From Acanthamoeba sp. SK_2022b (Eukaryota > Discosea > Longamoebia > Acanthamoebidae): a stretch of DNA of 34,111 nucleotides. Positions within the stretch are counted from its first letter, which is position 1. Each line of letters starts with the position of its first letter. Made by a program: the position numbers and the translations under genes. Below, in pieces: positions 1-12,562 of the stretch. Under the pieces are notes generated by a model, which was not told the origin of the DNA, did not search any database, and saw only the letters and a program-made list of their open reading frames with translations. The stretch covers positions 1 through 34,111 of the forward strand of contig JANDJZ010000221.1 in the NCBI GenBank assembly GCA_027943245.1, given 5' to 3'.

Positions 1-217
1 TCGTGGCCTCGAAAGGCATCGGTTGCACCATCGAGAAGCCACCACGGTGCGCTACACACCAACTTAGGTCGCACGCGCCAGAATTTAACCATCTCTTTCT
101 TGCGTCTGCCCACACAGGATCGAAGAGAACACGAACCGATCGCAGGATCCGCGAAATGTAGCCTCTGTGATGAAGCACGTCGATGTAGACGCAGTGCGCT
201 TTGTGCGTCTGTCGTGA
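1..217 (+). CDS. 3' end of an unidentified protein gene (partial)
   Basis: Two terminal exons can be read: 1-46 and 118-217, joined across a 71-base intron with a GTGCGC donor and a CACACAG acceptor. The frame stays open over the junction and ends at TGA 215-217. The tail reads as ordinary protein (it ends HVDVDAVRFVRLS), unlike the other frames here. The 5' part lies outside the window and I recognise no family. The assignment rests on splice phase and the character of the translation only, so it is tentative. About 200 bases separate this stop from the next start codon. Confidence 0.45.
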
Positions 218-421
218 GTGTGGCCTCTTATTTGTTTCTTTTTATCGTCAAAAAACATAGAAAAATGCAGAGCACGCAGCCGTTGGCCAAACGCTTCCCG
301 CCAAAAGTTTAGAACAGCGAGCGTACCGTTGCTCAAGGTTAACATTTTCGACGCCGTAGGATCCAACTCATAACACTTGGCCATAACCTAAAAGCCCTGC
401 AGAAGACGAACAGTAAGAAGC

Positions 422-1870
422 ATGCTCAGAGAATTTGAAGACCCATTGCTTGTCTTTCAGGACATTTGTGCGGAGGACAAGGAAAACGTCGCGCCGCGAT
501 CGACCTCAACATCGTCATCCAGCGGGCTGCACCCGCTGATGTCGCGAACGGCTCCCGCAATCAAGAAGACATGGAGCCTGGATGATTTTGAGGTGGGACG
601 CAAGCTGGGCAAGGGGCGCTTCGGAAATGTATACGTCGCGCGGGAGAAGAGGACCAAGTTCATCGTGGCACTCAAGGTCATCTTCAAAGAGCAACTCGAG
701 AAGAACAGGGTCGAGCACCAGCTCAGGCGCGAGATTGAGATTCAGTCACATTTGCGGTACCATTATTACCTCTACAAGCCCAATTTTAATGGCAGGTGCT
801 GAAAATCAAAACATGTTGTTTGCTTCAGACATCCCAACGTGCTGCGCCTGTATGGATTCTTCCACGACAAGACCCGCGTGTTCTTGATCCTCGAGGTTCC
901 GGCCCCCACCCTAGGCCTCGCGATCTTTTTCTCGAGATCTAACGTGTGCCCTCTTGCCCTCGCCTCTTGTAGTTCGCCCCAGGCGGAGAGCTCTACGCCG
1001 TGCTCAACAAGGTGCAGCGCTTCGACGAGAAGACCGCGGCCGAGGTACCACACACACTCACACACAACTCTGGCCAGAGCCATGTCTCGCTCACACCCCC
1101 TACCCCGTATAGTACATCTACTCGATCGCCGACGCGTTGTGGTACTGCCACACCAAGAACACCATCCACAGGGACATCAAGCCCGAGAACCTGCTCATCG
1201 GCGTCCACGGCGAGATCAAGATCGCCGACTTCGGCTGGTCCGTGCACGACCCCAAAGTGAGGTAAGCGCTCGTCTCCTTCTCGCATGTGTGTGTCTTGTG
1301 TGCTGAACGGCTCAGCCGCCGGCTCGCTTCTCGTTTGTGTGCGTCTATGCGTGCAGCACGCACGGTCCGCGAAGAAAGACGCTGTGCGGTACGCTCGACT
1401 ACCTCCCGCCCGAGATGTTGGAGTCCAAGCCGCACGACGCCAAGGTCGACAACTGGAGCTTGGGCGTCCTCCTCTACGAATGTACGTCTCCACATCCATC
1501 CTCGCCGCTCGATCTCTACCCACTTCAGCATCTCTAGATGGTCACCACCATCATCATTCTGTTAATGCCCTCTGAAACACAACACAGTCCTGGTTGGGAG
1601 GCCACCATTCGAAACTGAGACACAGAGTGGCACCGTAGCCCGCATCAAGACCGTCTCCATCAGCTACCCGCCCGACCTCATCCCGGCCGGTATACACCAC
1701 CGCTCAACTTCTCATGATTCCTGCATATTGACCCCCCCCCCCAATGATGGCGTACAGGCGCACGCGACTTGATTTCGAGGCTGCTGCAGAAGGACCCGGC
1801 GCAGAGGTTGTCGTTGCAGCAGATGATGGAGCACCCATGGATCAAGCAGCACGTCAAGAAGTACTACTGA
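422..1870 (+). CDS. Aurora-type serine/threonine kinase
   Basis: Seven exons: 422-756, 829-895, 973-1044, 1113-1261, 1357-1481, 1588-1689 and 1758-1870; 963 coding bases, 320 residues. Visible kinase landmarks are the glycine loop GKGRFG (63-68), the VALKV lysine K85, the alpha-C glutamate E104, HRD (177-179) with KPEN, DFGW (197-200), and the Aurora-type activation segment RRKTLCGT with the phosphorylatable T216, followed by LDYLPPEM. The C-lobe ends HPWIKQH. Aurora kinases phosphorylate mitotic chromatin, spindle and cytokinesis substrates. The 50-residue N-terminus carries a KEN motif (20-22), a known recognition signal of the APC/C ubiquitin ligase, so cell-cycle-dependent destruction is likely. 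The loop between DFG and T216 is about five residues longer than in human Aurora A if the 1261/1357 junction is right. An A-rich TAAAAG stretch lies about 30 bases before the ATG. Family assignment is secure; the A/B/C subtype is not. Confidence 0.93.
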
Positions 1871-1973
1871 GCGAGAGCTCCCCGACAGCTAGCTCCTCTA
1901 CTCCGTTTTGCTTCACTTTCTCTACTTCTGCTTTTGCCTGCGCTTTGGACGCTACAGGCACTCGCCTCCCCAA

Positions 1974-1979
1974 AATAAA
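1974..1979 (+). terminator. Candidate polyadenylation signal of the kinase gene
   Basis: A canonical AATAAA lies 104 bases after the kinase stop codon and just before the convergent minus-strand gene that ends at 2077. It is the only such hexamer in this short gap. The function is inferred from position. Confidence 0.5.
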
Positions 1980-2076
1980 CCCTTTCCGTGTAGAGCACAA
2001 GTAGCAACAAACAAGGCTTTTGCTTTCTCTTGCAAGGCTGAGCTATACGAGGCGCATTGAAGAAGATAACGTTTGC

Positions 2077-4070
<1,994 letters not shown>

Positions 4071-4293
4071 CCTGTTGATCGATCGTTGCGGAAATAGCAC
4101 CGTTTTTTCTTGTTTTGTTTTTGATTGTGTTTTCTATTTTCTTTTTTGCAATAATAATAATTTCACCCATTTTTGTCTATTGCACGAGACGCAGCTGGAC
4201 CTCATCACAGTGGAGCAAGTGCAAAAATGGTCATCGTTGATCATGTGGTGGTAAAGTCCCTTCCAGTAGCGGGCACTGTGTTCCCACTTACGA

Positions 4294-5478
4294 TCAGAAG
4301 AGAATGCAGCTGTTCTTCTTCCAGGTGCCGGTGCGCTTCTTGCTCGGCTTCTTCTCGCCCTCTTTGTCCAGAGCGGGCGTGCCCTCCACGACTCGAATCT
4401 TCCGCACCGCCTCGAAGAACGCCTGCAACACACGACACGCGGCACACACGCGCGTGAGTTGTGTCGACAAACATATGAGACCACCCAACCACCCAGTGTG
4501 AGCTCGCGCAAGGCACCTCGTCGACGTTGACCCTCGTCTTGGCCGAGGCCTCGAAGAAGGCGCAGCCCCACTGCTGCGCCAGGTGCTGCCCCTCCTGGGT
4601 CGACACCTCACGGTCCTTGGCCAAGTCCGACTTGTTGCCCACCAAAACTGCACAACACAACACACGCATGAGCAAAAGTGGTGGGCGCGTGCATGTGGGT
4701 AGAGGGGGGGGGGTTGTGTACCGATGGGAGGAGCCTCGGAGGCGTCGACGTCCTTGACCTGGAAGATCTGGCGTCGGAAGCCCTCGACTTCGTCGAACGA
4801 GCTGCGCTGTGTGATACTGTACAATATGAGGAAGCCCTCCCCTCCTCGAATCCACTGCGAACGGAGAGCCGAATACTCTGCACGCGCACACAGCGACCGC
4901 GCGATTGGTAAAGTCAGAATGTGAGATGTGTGTGTCCACACGAGGCACGAGAAGCGCGAGGTGGCCCTACCCTCCTGGCCGGCCGTGTCGAGAACGTCGA
5001 GCACGCAGGCGATGTCGTCGATCACCACCTGCCTGCGGTAGGACGACTCGATGGTCGGGTCTGTACGCGTAGAGGTGCACAACACCGAAACCGAAGGGCC
5101 ACGTCAGAGATGTGAAGCTGAACTCACGGAACGACATGGCGACGGGAGCGCGAACGCACCATAGTACTCGACGAAGTGGCTCGAGCACATCTGGATCGTG
5201 AATGCTAAAGAGCGAAAAAGATGTATTGAGGGGGGGGTGTTAAATAAGCAAGATGACAGGCCCACCGAGAAAAGCTGAGGGTTGCACAGGTTTGGCATCG
5301 AAACGTATAAGATGGGGAAGGTGGGGCAGTTGCAGATCATCATGTCCCGAATTCAGTGAACTAGATAGATGATAAACCAACGAACAAGTGGAAGAGGGTG
5401 AACTCGGTGCGTACCAGTCTTGCCCACGCCACCGCTGCCAAGGACAGTCAGCTTATACTCGGTCTTTGCGAACGCCAT
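4294..5478 (-). CDS. Ras-family small GTPase with CAAX box
   Basis: Six exons on the minus strand: 5478-5415, 5204-5160, 5060-4971, 4877-4722, 4647-4517 and 4422-4294; 615 bases, 204 residues, usual Ras length. Motifs: P-loop GSGGVGKT (14-21), switch [18 protein letters not shown] with the catalytic Gln, NKSD, and EASAK. The start [14 protein letters not shown] aligns with Ras proteins. The second residue of the P-loop, equivalent to Ras Gly12, is Ser. The C-terminus is lysine-rich and ends CILF; Phe at the last position usually directs geranylgeranylation. CILF holds the only cysteine of the tail, so membrane binding probably relies on prenyl plus basic residues, not palmitate. It cycles between GDP and GTP in membrane signalling. 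Ras versus Rap subgroup is not settled. It overlaps no neighbour and has a close TATA box. Confidence 0.93.
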
Positions 5479-5518
5479 CTTCCTTGTGTCACTTACTTCG
5501 TTCTTTTTTCGGTTCTCT

Positions 5519-5526
5519 CTTTTATA
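5519..5526 (-). promoter_or_regulatory. TATA box of the Ras-family gene
   Basis: TATAAAAG on the minus strand, 41 bases before the ATG at 5478. With a usual TATA-to-start distance of about 30 bases, the 5' untranslated region would be only about 10-15 bases. Inferred from sequence and position. Confidence 0.6.
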
Positions 5527-6009
5527 GAAATGGATCTCTCACAATCTAGCGTCGATGTGGTTTCGCAATTTCTTCTTGACGCAATACTTATCGAGATCTC
5601 TTAGATGTGGTCAGAAAGAAGTGGTCGTTGCAGTATCGGTTAGTCGGGATAGCGCCTCCTCGTTGGGTTGTAGGGGTGTGCGGACTTACGGATCGGCTCA
5701 GTCACGTCAGGTGTGCCTACTGCGTAGAGACTGGCCCGACGAAGATTTGGTGTCCTCTCCTGTTTGCTGTGTTGTTGTTGCGCCACCTGGATTGACGAGG
5801 CTCATTAACCACGTTGGAAAACTCCAGGCTATCAAAGAGCAACCGAAGTGTAGCGTCACCACACTGCCTATTACTAAAGAAGCGAACCAGCAAGGGAGAA
5901 GAGGGTGGAGCAAGGGGCATGTTCGAAATAAAGCATGTTGTTGAGGGTAATGTTATCAACATCACTCCGAGGAGTCTGTACACAGAAGCATTTCCGGAGA
6001 TGGGGGAGC
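5527..6009. other. Intergenic region, no supported gene
   Basis: This is the upstream region of the Ras-family gene (minus) and the 3' flank of the P450 gene (minus). Open frames of 60-130 codons occur on both strands but lack family similarity or splice structure. An AATAAA at about 5928-5933 on the plus strand does not serve a plus-strand gene that I can see. Confidence 0.5.
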
Positions 6010-8140
6010 TTAGAGGAGATCAGCGCCAGTGGGCGTCGCGGAAGAGGCCTGGTGGTGGCCCATCGGGCACACGCCCTCCCTGGCAGGAGTGAGGTCGGCC
6101 TTGCCGGCCATGCACTGGGCGGGATATTCCTTGTCGTCGAGCTGCTGGGGCTGGTGCACGGCCGGGTCCCTGTCAAAGCCCATCGGACACCTGCCGCCTC
6201 CGGTCGTGCGCGTGGCGAAGCCGCCCGCGCTCGTCATGCTGATGGGCAACGGCTCCGGACCGCTCATCGCCACGGCCGGGCGGGCATGGGCCACGCTGCT
6301 GCTGGAGCTCGAGGCAAGCGCGGCGTCGGTAGCGGCCACGCCCGTATGCGCGCGGGGCTGGAAGGCCTCGATCTTGACGCCGTCGGCGGGCGTGGGGGGC
6401 AGGTCGGTGATCGAGAAGCCGCACTTCTGGCCCTCGGTCCAGCGCCACGTGAAGTCGTGCGCCAGTCTTGCGCTGAGCGACTTGATCATGAGCGTGGCCA
6501 GGGTCTCGCCGGCGCACTTGTGGTTGGTGTAGAGGTCGGAGCCGCTCTGCTGGAGCACGGTGAAGCGCTCGTCGACCGTTCGCTTGTGCTCGCCGCGCTC
6601 GAATCGCTCCGGCACGAAGGCGTCGGGCTGCGAGTAGACGCGCGGGTCGCGGTGCACGCCGTGGATGCCGAGGATGACGCTCCAGCCTTGAGGGAAGATG
6701 AGGCCGTTGTACTCGAACGTGCGCTTGACGCGGGCCATCATGAGCGGCACGCACGGGTAGAACCGGCGCACCTCGTTGGCGATGGCCTCGCCGTACGACA
6801 GTCGATCGAGCCAGTCCTTGTTGGCGTAGTAGTTCTCTGCCGGCATCTCTCTGCACAACCAAAGAGAACAGGTCAGCATTTAATTTATTTTTCGTTGTTA
6901 TTTTCTGATTTTTTGTTAATTCGAGAAATAAATAAATTGGTGTTTGTGGGGGAGGGGGGGGGAACGCACCGCATGAGCTGGTCGACGTCGGAGCGCAGGC
7001 GCTCAAGAACGTGCGGGTGGTCGTGGAAGGCGGCCATCATCCAAGTCGTCAGATAGGCCGCGATGACCGTAGGGCGGATGTGGTTGAGCAGCTCAGCCGA
7101 CGCCAGCTCGGCCGAGATGATCTCGCCGCGCTCGTCGCGGGTCTTGGACACGGCGGCGAGGATGGTTCCCTCTGGCCGCAGGCCCTGCCTCTGCTCGTGC
7201 ACCAGCGCAAGCAGCCACGACTGGAGGCTGCGGCGAGCCTTGTTGACCTTGGAGATGCGCGAGCCGGGCACGAGCTTGAGGTGCGGCACGGCGCCGAACG
7301 ACTCGATTACGTGCACGATCTCGCGGCGGCGCTGGTCGACGGCCTCGTACGTGGGGTCAAAGATGCCCAGGATGTAGGCCATGGCGAACTCGGTGTGCAG
7401 GTTGAACAGCTCGTCCCTGAGCATGAGCGGGCCCGACCGGCTGAGCGTGGCCCACCGGAGGACGTACTTGTCGAGCGTGCGCGCCCAGATGGCGGTGTAG
7501 TTGGCCAGGTGGTCGGGCGTGAAGTTGGCCATGACCTGGGCCTTGCGCGTGATGTGGGCCTCGCCGTCGAGACCCGACGTCGTGCCCATGCCAAAGAAGT
7601 ACTTGGTCAGGTGGGGCGCTGCAACGGAACAAACAGCCCACAAGTCAGTCAGTGAACAAGATGGCAGGCACCAGGTTGGAGAGTGGTGGGTGATCAATCT
7701 TACCGTTGGCATTCTTGCGAATGCAGCAGTTGGGGTCGAAGAAGAGCTTGGCCTCTTCGGCTCCGGAAATGGCAATGCAGGGCTCGGCAAACAAGTGTGT
7801 GATGAAGATCGGCGACTGGTACCTGAAGTGTCGACAACAATAACACACATATTGATTAGCCAATGTCCGGTCAGATTCTGTGGATAAAGAGGCGCATGTA
7901 CTTCTCGGCGCGACGACGGAAGAACTCGTAGCCGTCCTTGTGCAAGAACGACGCATTCTCGCCCAGGAAAGTGCCCGGAGGCAGGGTAGCGGTAGGCGAC
8001 AGGTCGACGCGCTTGGAGGGATCCTTGGAGGACGCGGCCTGCTTCTTGACTCGCTTTTCGGCCAGCTTGCGCGAGTAGAAGGTGAGGTTCAGGATGTTCT
8101 TCACGTTCAGGGGCTCTCTAGGCGGATTAGTGGGCAGCAT
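6010..8140 (-). CDS. CYP152-type cytochrome P450 (fatty-acid peroxygenase-like) with C-terminal extension
   Basis: Four exons: 8140-7902, 7822-7704, 7618-6970 and 6850-6010; 1848 bases, 615 residues, against about 420 for bacterial CYP152. The core matches that family: LHKDGYEFFRRRAEK, SGLDGEAHITRK, an I-helix with the Arg-Pro pair R301-P302 in HIRPTVIAAYL, the ExxR pair E362/R365, and the haem-ligand loop around C448 (TNHKCAGE). In CYP152 the Arg-Pro pair replaces the usual acid-alcohol pair; the Arg holds the fatty-acid carboxylate so that H2O2 drives hydroxylation without a reductase. The loop has KCAG instead of the common RCPG. An N-terminal extension and a tail of about 110 residues are extra; the tail has two CPMG motifs. 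The soluble look and bacterial kinship suggest horizontal acquisition followed by intron gain (inference). Confidence 0.87.
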
Positions 8141-8289
8141 GATGTGTATGAATCCTTGTGTGTTGATGTCTTTCTGGTTTACTGATCAGAACGCAGACGC
8201 CTGGAATGGAAGTGGGAAGAAGTTGTGATGAGGAGGGCTGAGCTTGCAGGGGTGAGTTTTGAGTTTGCTGGGAGAAGTGAGCGTGACCA

Positions 8290-8297
8290 CTTTTATA
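8290..8297 (-). promoter_or_regulatory. TATA box of the P450 gene
   Basis: TATAAAAG on the minus strand, 150 bases before the ATG at 8140, flanked by GC-rich sequence. This implies a 5' leader of roughly 120 bases, which could contain a short intron. Confidence 0.55.
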
Positions 8298-8682
8298 GGG
8301 GCGCCTGTATGCCCCGTACCCGAGTTGCCCGTCGTGTGGACCATCTCCGGTACCGGTCATGCCCCAAAGCGGGGCAGAGTTCGCCCAGTTTTCGATCTCC
8401 TGGCTCCTGGAGGCATAATAATGAAATTTCTTCGGTATTGTTCTTGTCTGTTCAGTGGGAATTCTAAACCTGGTGGCGGCACGCAATCACTATTCCTTAT
8501 CCAGTAATATTGCCTGGGCAATGTACTCTCTCACGTGCTCCTTGTGTTTCGCGCTCAGTGATTCCACGATCCTGGCCAACCTCGAAGTAAGATTTCTTCA
8601 CCGTGGTTGTGATTGTTTCCTACCAAACTAAACAAGTTGCTGAAATCTGTGAGGAACCGCAGCATCCAGATGCCTCTGCTGT
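8298..8682. other. Intergenic region, no supported gene
   Basis: This is the upstream region of the P450 gene and the 3' flank of the phosphatase gene, both on the minus strand. I see no convincing coding sequence, repeat or RNA structure. Confidence 0.5.
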
Positions 8683-9790
8683 TCAGTGCAGCTCCTGCTC
8701 CAAGGCCTCGAGTTGCCGTCTGAAGTTGGGGTTGGGGTTGATGTCTGGTCTATGCGCACGTGTTCGTATATGTGTGTGTGACTTTAGCTGTTGTGGCCTT
8801 CCAACAACGTTCCAACGCAGACACGTACTTAGCGGCCTTGAGCCGGTCGTGCGCCTCCTTGAACGGCAGTTTGTGCTTGTGCATCAGGTAGGCAATGATC
8901 ACCGAAGCCGAGCGCGATACACCAGCATTGCTGTGTAGAAGCCAACACACGACACCCAGCAGCAGCAGAAGCGCGCGGTGAAACTCGCGATTTGGTCGAG
9001 GTCGGTTGGGTGGGCGGTACCAGTGGACCAGTACGCCACCATCGGTGGCCATGGCCTCGTCGATGAACCGGAAGCACTGGTCCAGGTTAGGGCGCAGCTG
9101 GGTCTCCTCATCGTCCCTCATCGCCACAGTCAGGTAGGTGTATTCCTGAACCGGTGAGCGTTACGATCACATGCACTATGATCAGTGCACGGATCGTAGA
9201 TGGGCGGGACAGTCGAGCAGTGAAGTACGTCGGGAAAGGCGTTGGGGATGCCAGTGGCGACGTTGAGTATGTGCCTTACCCTATTGGCCGCCAGCCCGTC
9301 CCTAAATCACCACAGCCAGAAAGCGTGGTCGACATGCTGATGCTGCGGCCCTAGATAGCTAAAGAATAAAAGCGACTGACCTGTTGGTCGCTGCTTCCTG
9401 TGCGCCGATGAACAGCTTCGAACCTGTGCGAGTATTCACAAACGTAAACAGGTGCGTGCACGACACACACGCGAAGCGCCGCACGCTGGATCACGTGCCA
9501 TGGCCTACTTCGTAGAGCTCTGGGTGTGGTGGGGCCTCGATGAAGAAACTCTCTTCCTCAGCTGAGCCTCTGTGTGGACTAAGAGTTAGTTTATATTAAA
9601 ATACCGCGATTTATTTAAATAATATTAAAAGTTAAAAAACTAGGGCGTACGGTGGCGTGGCAGTCGCTACTGGTGTCAGGACGCCGCCAGGGCCTTCTAA
9701 AAAGCGACGGCCAAAGCGGTCTACCACCACGGTTTGGCCCTGCTTCAGCCCTTCGTTCTTGCGCCTCAGCAGCTGCTCGGCCAGCGACAT
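8683..9790 (-). CDS. Dual-specificity protein phosphatase
   Basis: Seven exons: 9790-9651, 9569-9509, 9415-9381, 9301-9229, 9145-9021, 8930-8829 and 8749-8683; 603 bases, 200 residues. The order fits small atypical DUSPs: LFIGAQEAATN, RHILNVATGIPNAFPD, YTYLTVAMRDDEET with the candidate general acid D114, then the P-loop VLVHCNAGVSRS with nucleophile C145 and R151. It continues AYLMHKHKLPFKEAHDRLKAAKPDINPNPNF and finishes with an LEQEL helix. It would remove phosphate from Tyr and Ser/Thr. The catalytic Cys codon is split by an intron (TG|C), so the motif is invisible without splicing. One weak point: exon 3 keeps phase only if the acceptor is the AG at 9417-9416, eight bases past a better-looking CACAG. 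The 268-base gap to the next gene is AT-rich and shared with a divergent promoter. Confidence 0.87.
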
Positions 9791-10058
9791 GGGCGTACTT
9801 CAACCCAAGAGTTGCCAATAAACGGAAATGGAGCAAAGAAAGAAAAAAAAAAAAAAACCGAGAATATATCGCCCTATTTCTGTTTCGCTTTGATAACCGT
9901 GTAACAACAGGGCCGGTCTATCGCACTATTTTTCATTATTTATTTTAAAAACCAAGTAATACAACTTCCTCTGTTTGCTGTGTTCTTTTCGTTTTTAAAT
10001 GTAAAGATTAAATTAATTCGGTTTGATTAGCGGTGATTAGGCACGTGCGTTCACCACC

Positions 10059-10262
10059 ATGGAAGGGGTGCACCTGCCATCGATGGAAGGGGTCAAGATG
10101 ACCCTCAAGAAGCACCAGTACCACGTCATCAAGGCCCTCCAGCACGCGTACTGCCCATTTCTCCCCGAGCACTGTTTTGTTGCGGCGCGTTGCCCAATGA
10201 ACTTGCCGCAGCCGCCAACTCTGCCGCACACGCGCACACTCTCACACGCGGTCGCACGAGCT

Positions 10263-10339
<77 letters not shown>

Positions 10340-12507
10340 CACAGACGCACGCACACATCACAACACATGCTGTTGCGTGGATGTGAGGGAGTGATGCTGA
10401 TGCTGATGCTGATGGGCATGAATGATGTGACGACAGGGAGTCTAACGTGGAGAGCATGGTGGCCAATGCCGAGCTGCCCTTCACGTCGCTCATCAAGTCC
10501 TCCGTGCTTCCTTCGCACTCATCCAAGATGAAGAAGATCTCTCCCGGTACTGGTCGACGCGGTCGCGGTCGGTGACTTAATTCTTGTCTATTGACTCGCG
10601 TGTCGCAGATCAAGTGAGGCGCCGCAACTTTGCCAATAAGCTCCACGAAGCTCGCCAGCGACAGGTTCGTGTCCTTCGCCTTGTGTCACGTTTTGTAACC
10701 GATTATTATTAATCAATTTTAAATTAAATAATAATAATAAAAGCGAAAAATATTAACAAGAGGCGTTGTGCGTTTGTGCTCAATCGCACACGCGCAGGAA
10801 CTCAAGAAGGAGCCGGTGGCGGCGCCGTCGAAGCAGAAGGAGGTGCCAAAGGTCGAGAGCGAGCCAGAGTCGGAGGACGGCGGCGAAGACGATGACGATG
10901 ACCTGCCGGAGGTCCAGGTCATGTCCCTCGACTTCGCAGAGGATCTCTTCGGCACCGACAAGCTCAGCAAAGACGACGTACACAGTCCTCCCTCCTTGCT
11001 CAGGCTCCTCTCTCTGTGCGTCCGTTCTAATATTGTGTGTTGTGTGTTGTGTGAAGATCGATTGGGTGTACAGGGAAGCCGCGGCCTCGCTTCTGCTGCC
11101 TGTGGCCGACCATCACCTAGGACAACTTAACGTGCGTTCGATCAGCGACCCCAGGACCGCAGGTGGTGGTGGTAGTAGTAGGCGCTTGTCGTGGCTCATC
11201 ATCGCGTTGCATGTGGGAATACGGAGATAGGACGAGATGCGCGATGAGATCCTGCTGAGCCAGTGCGAAGTGCTGAAGAACGCGTTCGACAAGGACGACC
11301 GAGACCATCTACGACTCGCGCAGGGGTCCATCGACAGCAACAATGTACCACCAACCCCGCTCGTTTGCGCCCACGCATGCACATTTCTCATCATTTTCGT
11401 GCTCGCTGGCTTGTTCTTTTTTGCATGTCGCAGAACTTGCTCCACAGCTTGGGCGACAAGCTCACCAGCCTGGACAGCAACTCCTACTTCACGCGCGATG
11501 ACTTCCCGGTACGTGAAGCAGCAAAAAAGAATAAATAAAACCAAATTATACCTAATTTTTTAAAATATACATTAAAGCAATGAAGTGATAACGGTTATAA
11601 AATGCAGCATAATTTAATCAAACAAATCAGACCATAGTGACTCACTGAGCGCACTGGCAGGATGCCGACGGCTTCGAGACGTGGAAGAAGAAACACAGGG
11701 AGAAGCTCAAGGGCATGATCTCCACGCTGACTCAGGTTGTCGCGCCTCTGTGGCCTTCATCGATCTTGTCATGCGTGCATCATTCTCACGCCCACACGCG
11801 CCCGCACATTTCTTAACAGTTGCCCGAATACGCGGGTCGACTGCACGTAAGGGTCCATGGCGCGCGCGACTTGCCCGGCAACGGTACGGCGTGCCGGCGC
11901 ACCGCGACGAGTGACGACCACGACGACTAACGAAAGAAAGAGCAGAGGGCAAGGTGAACGCCCTGTGCAAGGTGCAGGTCACGAAGAAGGACAAGTGCAA
12001 GACCTCCGAAGTGCGCAGTGTCAACCCCACGTGGGACGAGGAGTTCAAAGTGTACGCACGCACGCACGCACGCACCACCGAACGCACGCACGCTCCTGCG
12101 GTTGCCTCTTACCGTGTCGACACATAACAACACCAGAGACCTCACTCAGCCTTTCGAAGCCGTGGAGGCGTCTGTATGGGTATGTCAGCAGTGCAAAGAC
12201 ACGCGTGCACTTGACCTCATTTGATTTTCTTGATGGTTAATTCATTTTTTGGCGACCTTTTGCAGAACAAGGCCAAGCTGGCTCTCGATCAATGCTGTAC
12301 GCGAATCTTGCCTTTCGCTTCCTGTGTGTGTCGTGTGCGACGCGTTGTCAATTGGTCTGCTCATGATCGCTGGTCGACGTACACACTCGCAGTCGGCGTG
12401 GCGATAGTGCCCTATCAGGACCTGGAGCTGCAGCTGCCCTGGGAGGACTGGTTCCCTCTTCATCCTCCTGATGGTTCGTTCGCTCTTCCAGCGCACGCAC
12501 ACACGCC

Positions 12508-12562
<55 letters not shown>

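Noticed and set aside
85..384. Minus-strand open frame of about 100 codons at the left end
   Set aside because: It overlaps the likely terminal exon of the plus-strand gene and shows no recognisable features.
4294..5478. Assignment as Rheb
   Set aside because: It lacks the Rheb P-loop and core wording. The start [21 protein letters not shown] and the basic CAAX tail are Ras/Rap-like.
5555..5944. 129-codon plus-strand open frame between the Ras and P450 genes
   Set aside because: Low-complexity-free but unrecognisable, with no splice support or promoter; more likely chance in an intergenic region.
5935..7056. Plus-strand open frame of 373 codons and others opposite the P450 exons
   Set aside because: They are antisense shadows of GC-rich exons. 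The minus strand has P450 motifs and consistent splice phases, while the plus-strand translation has no family character.
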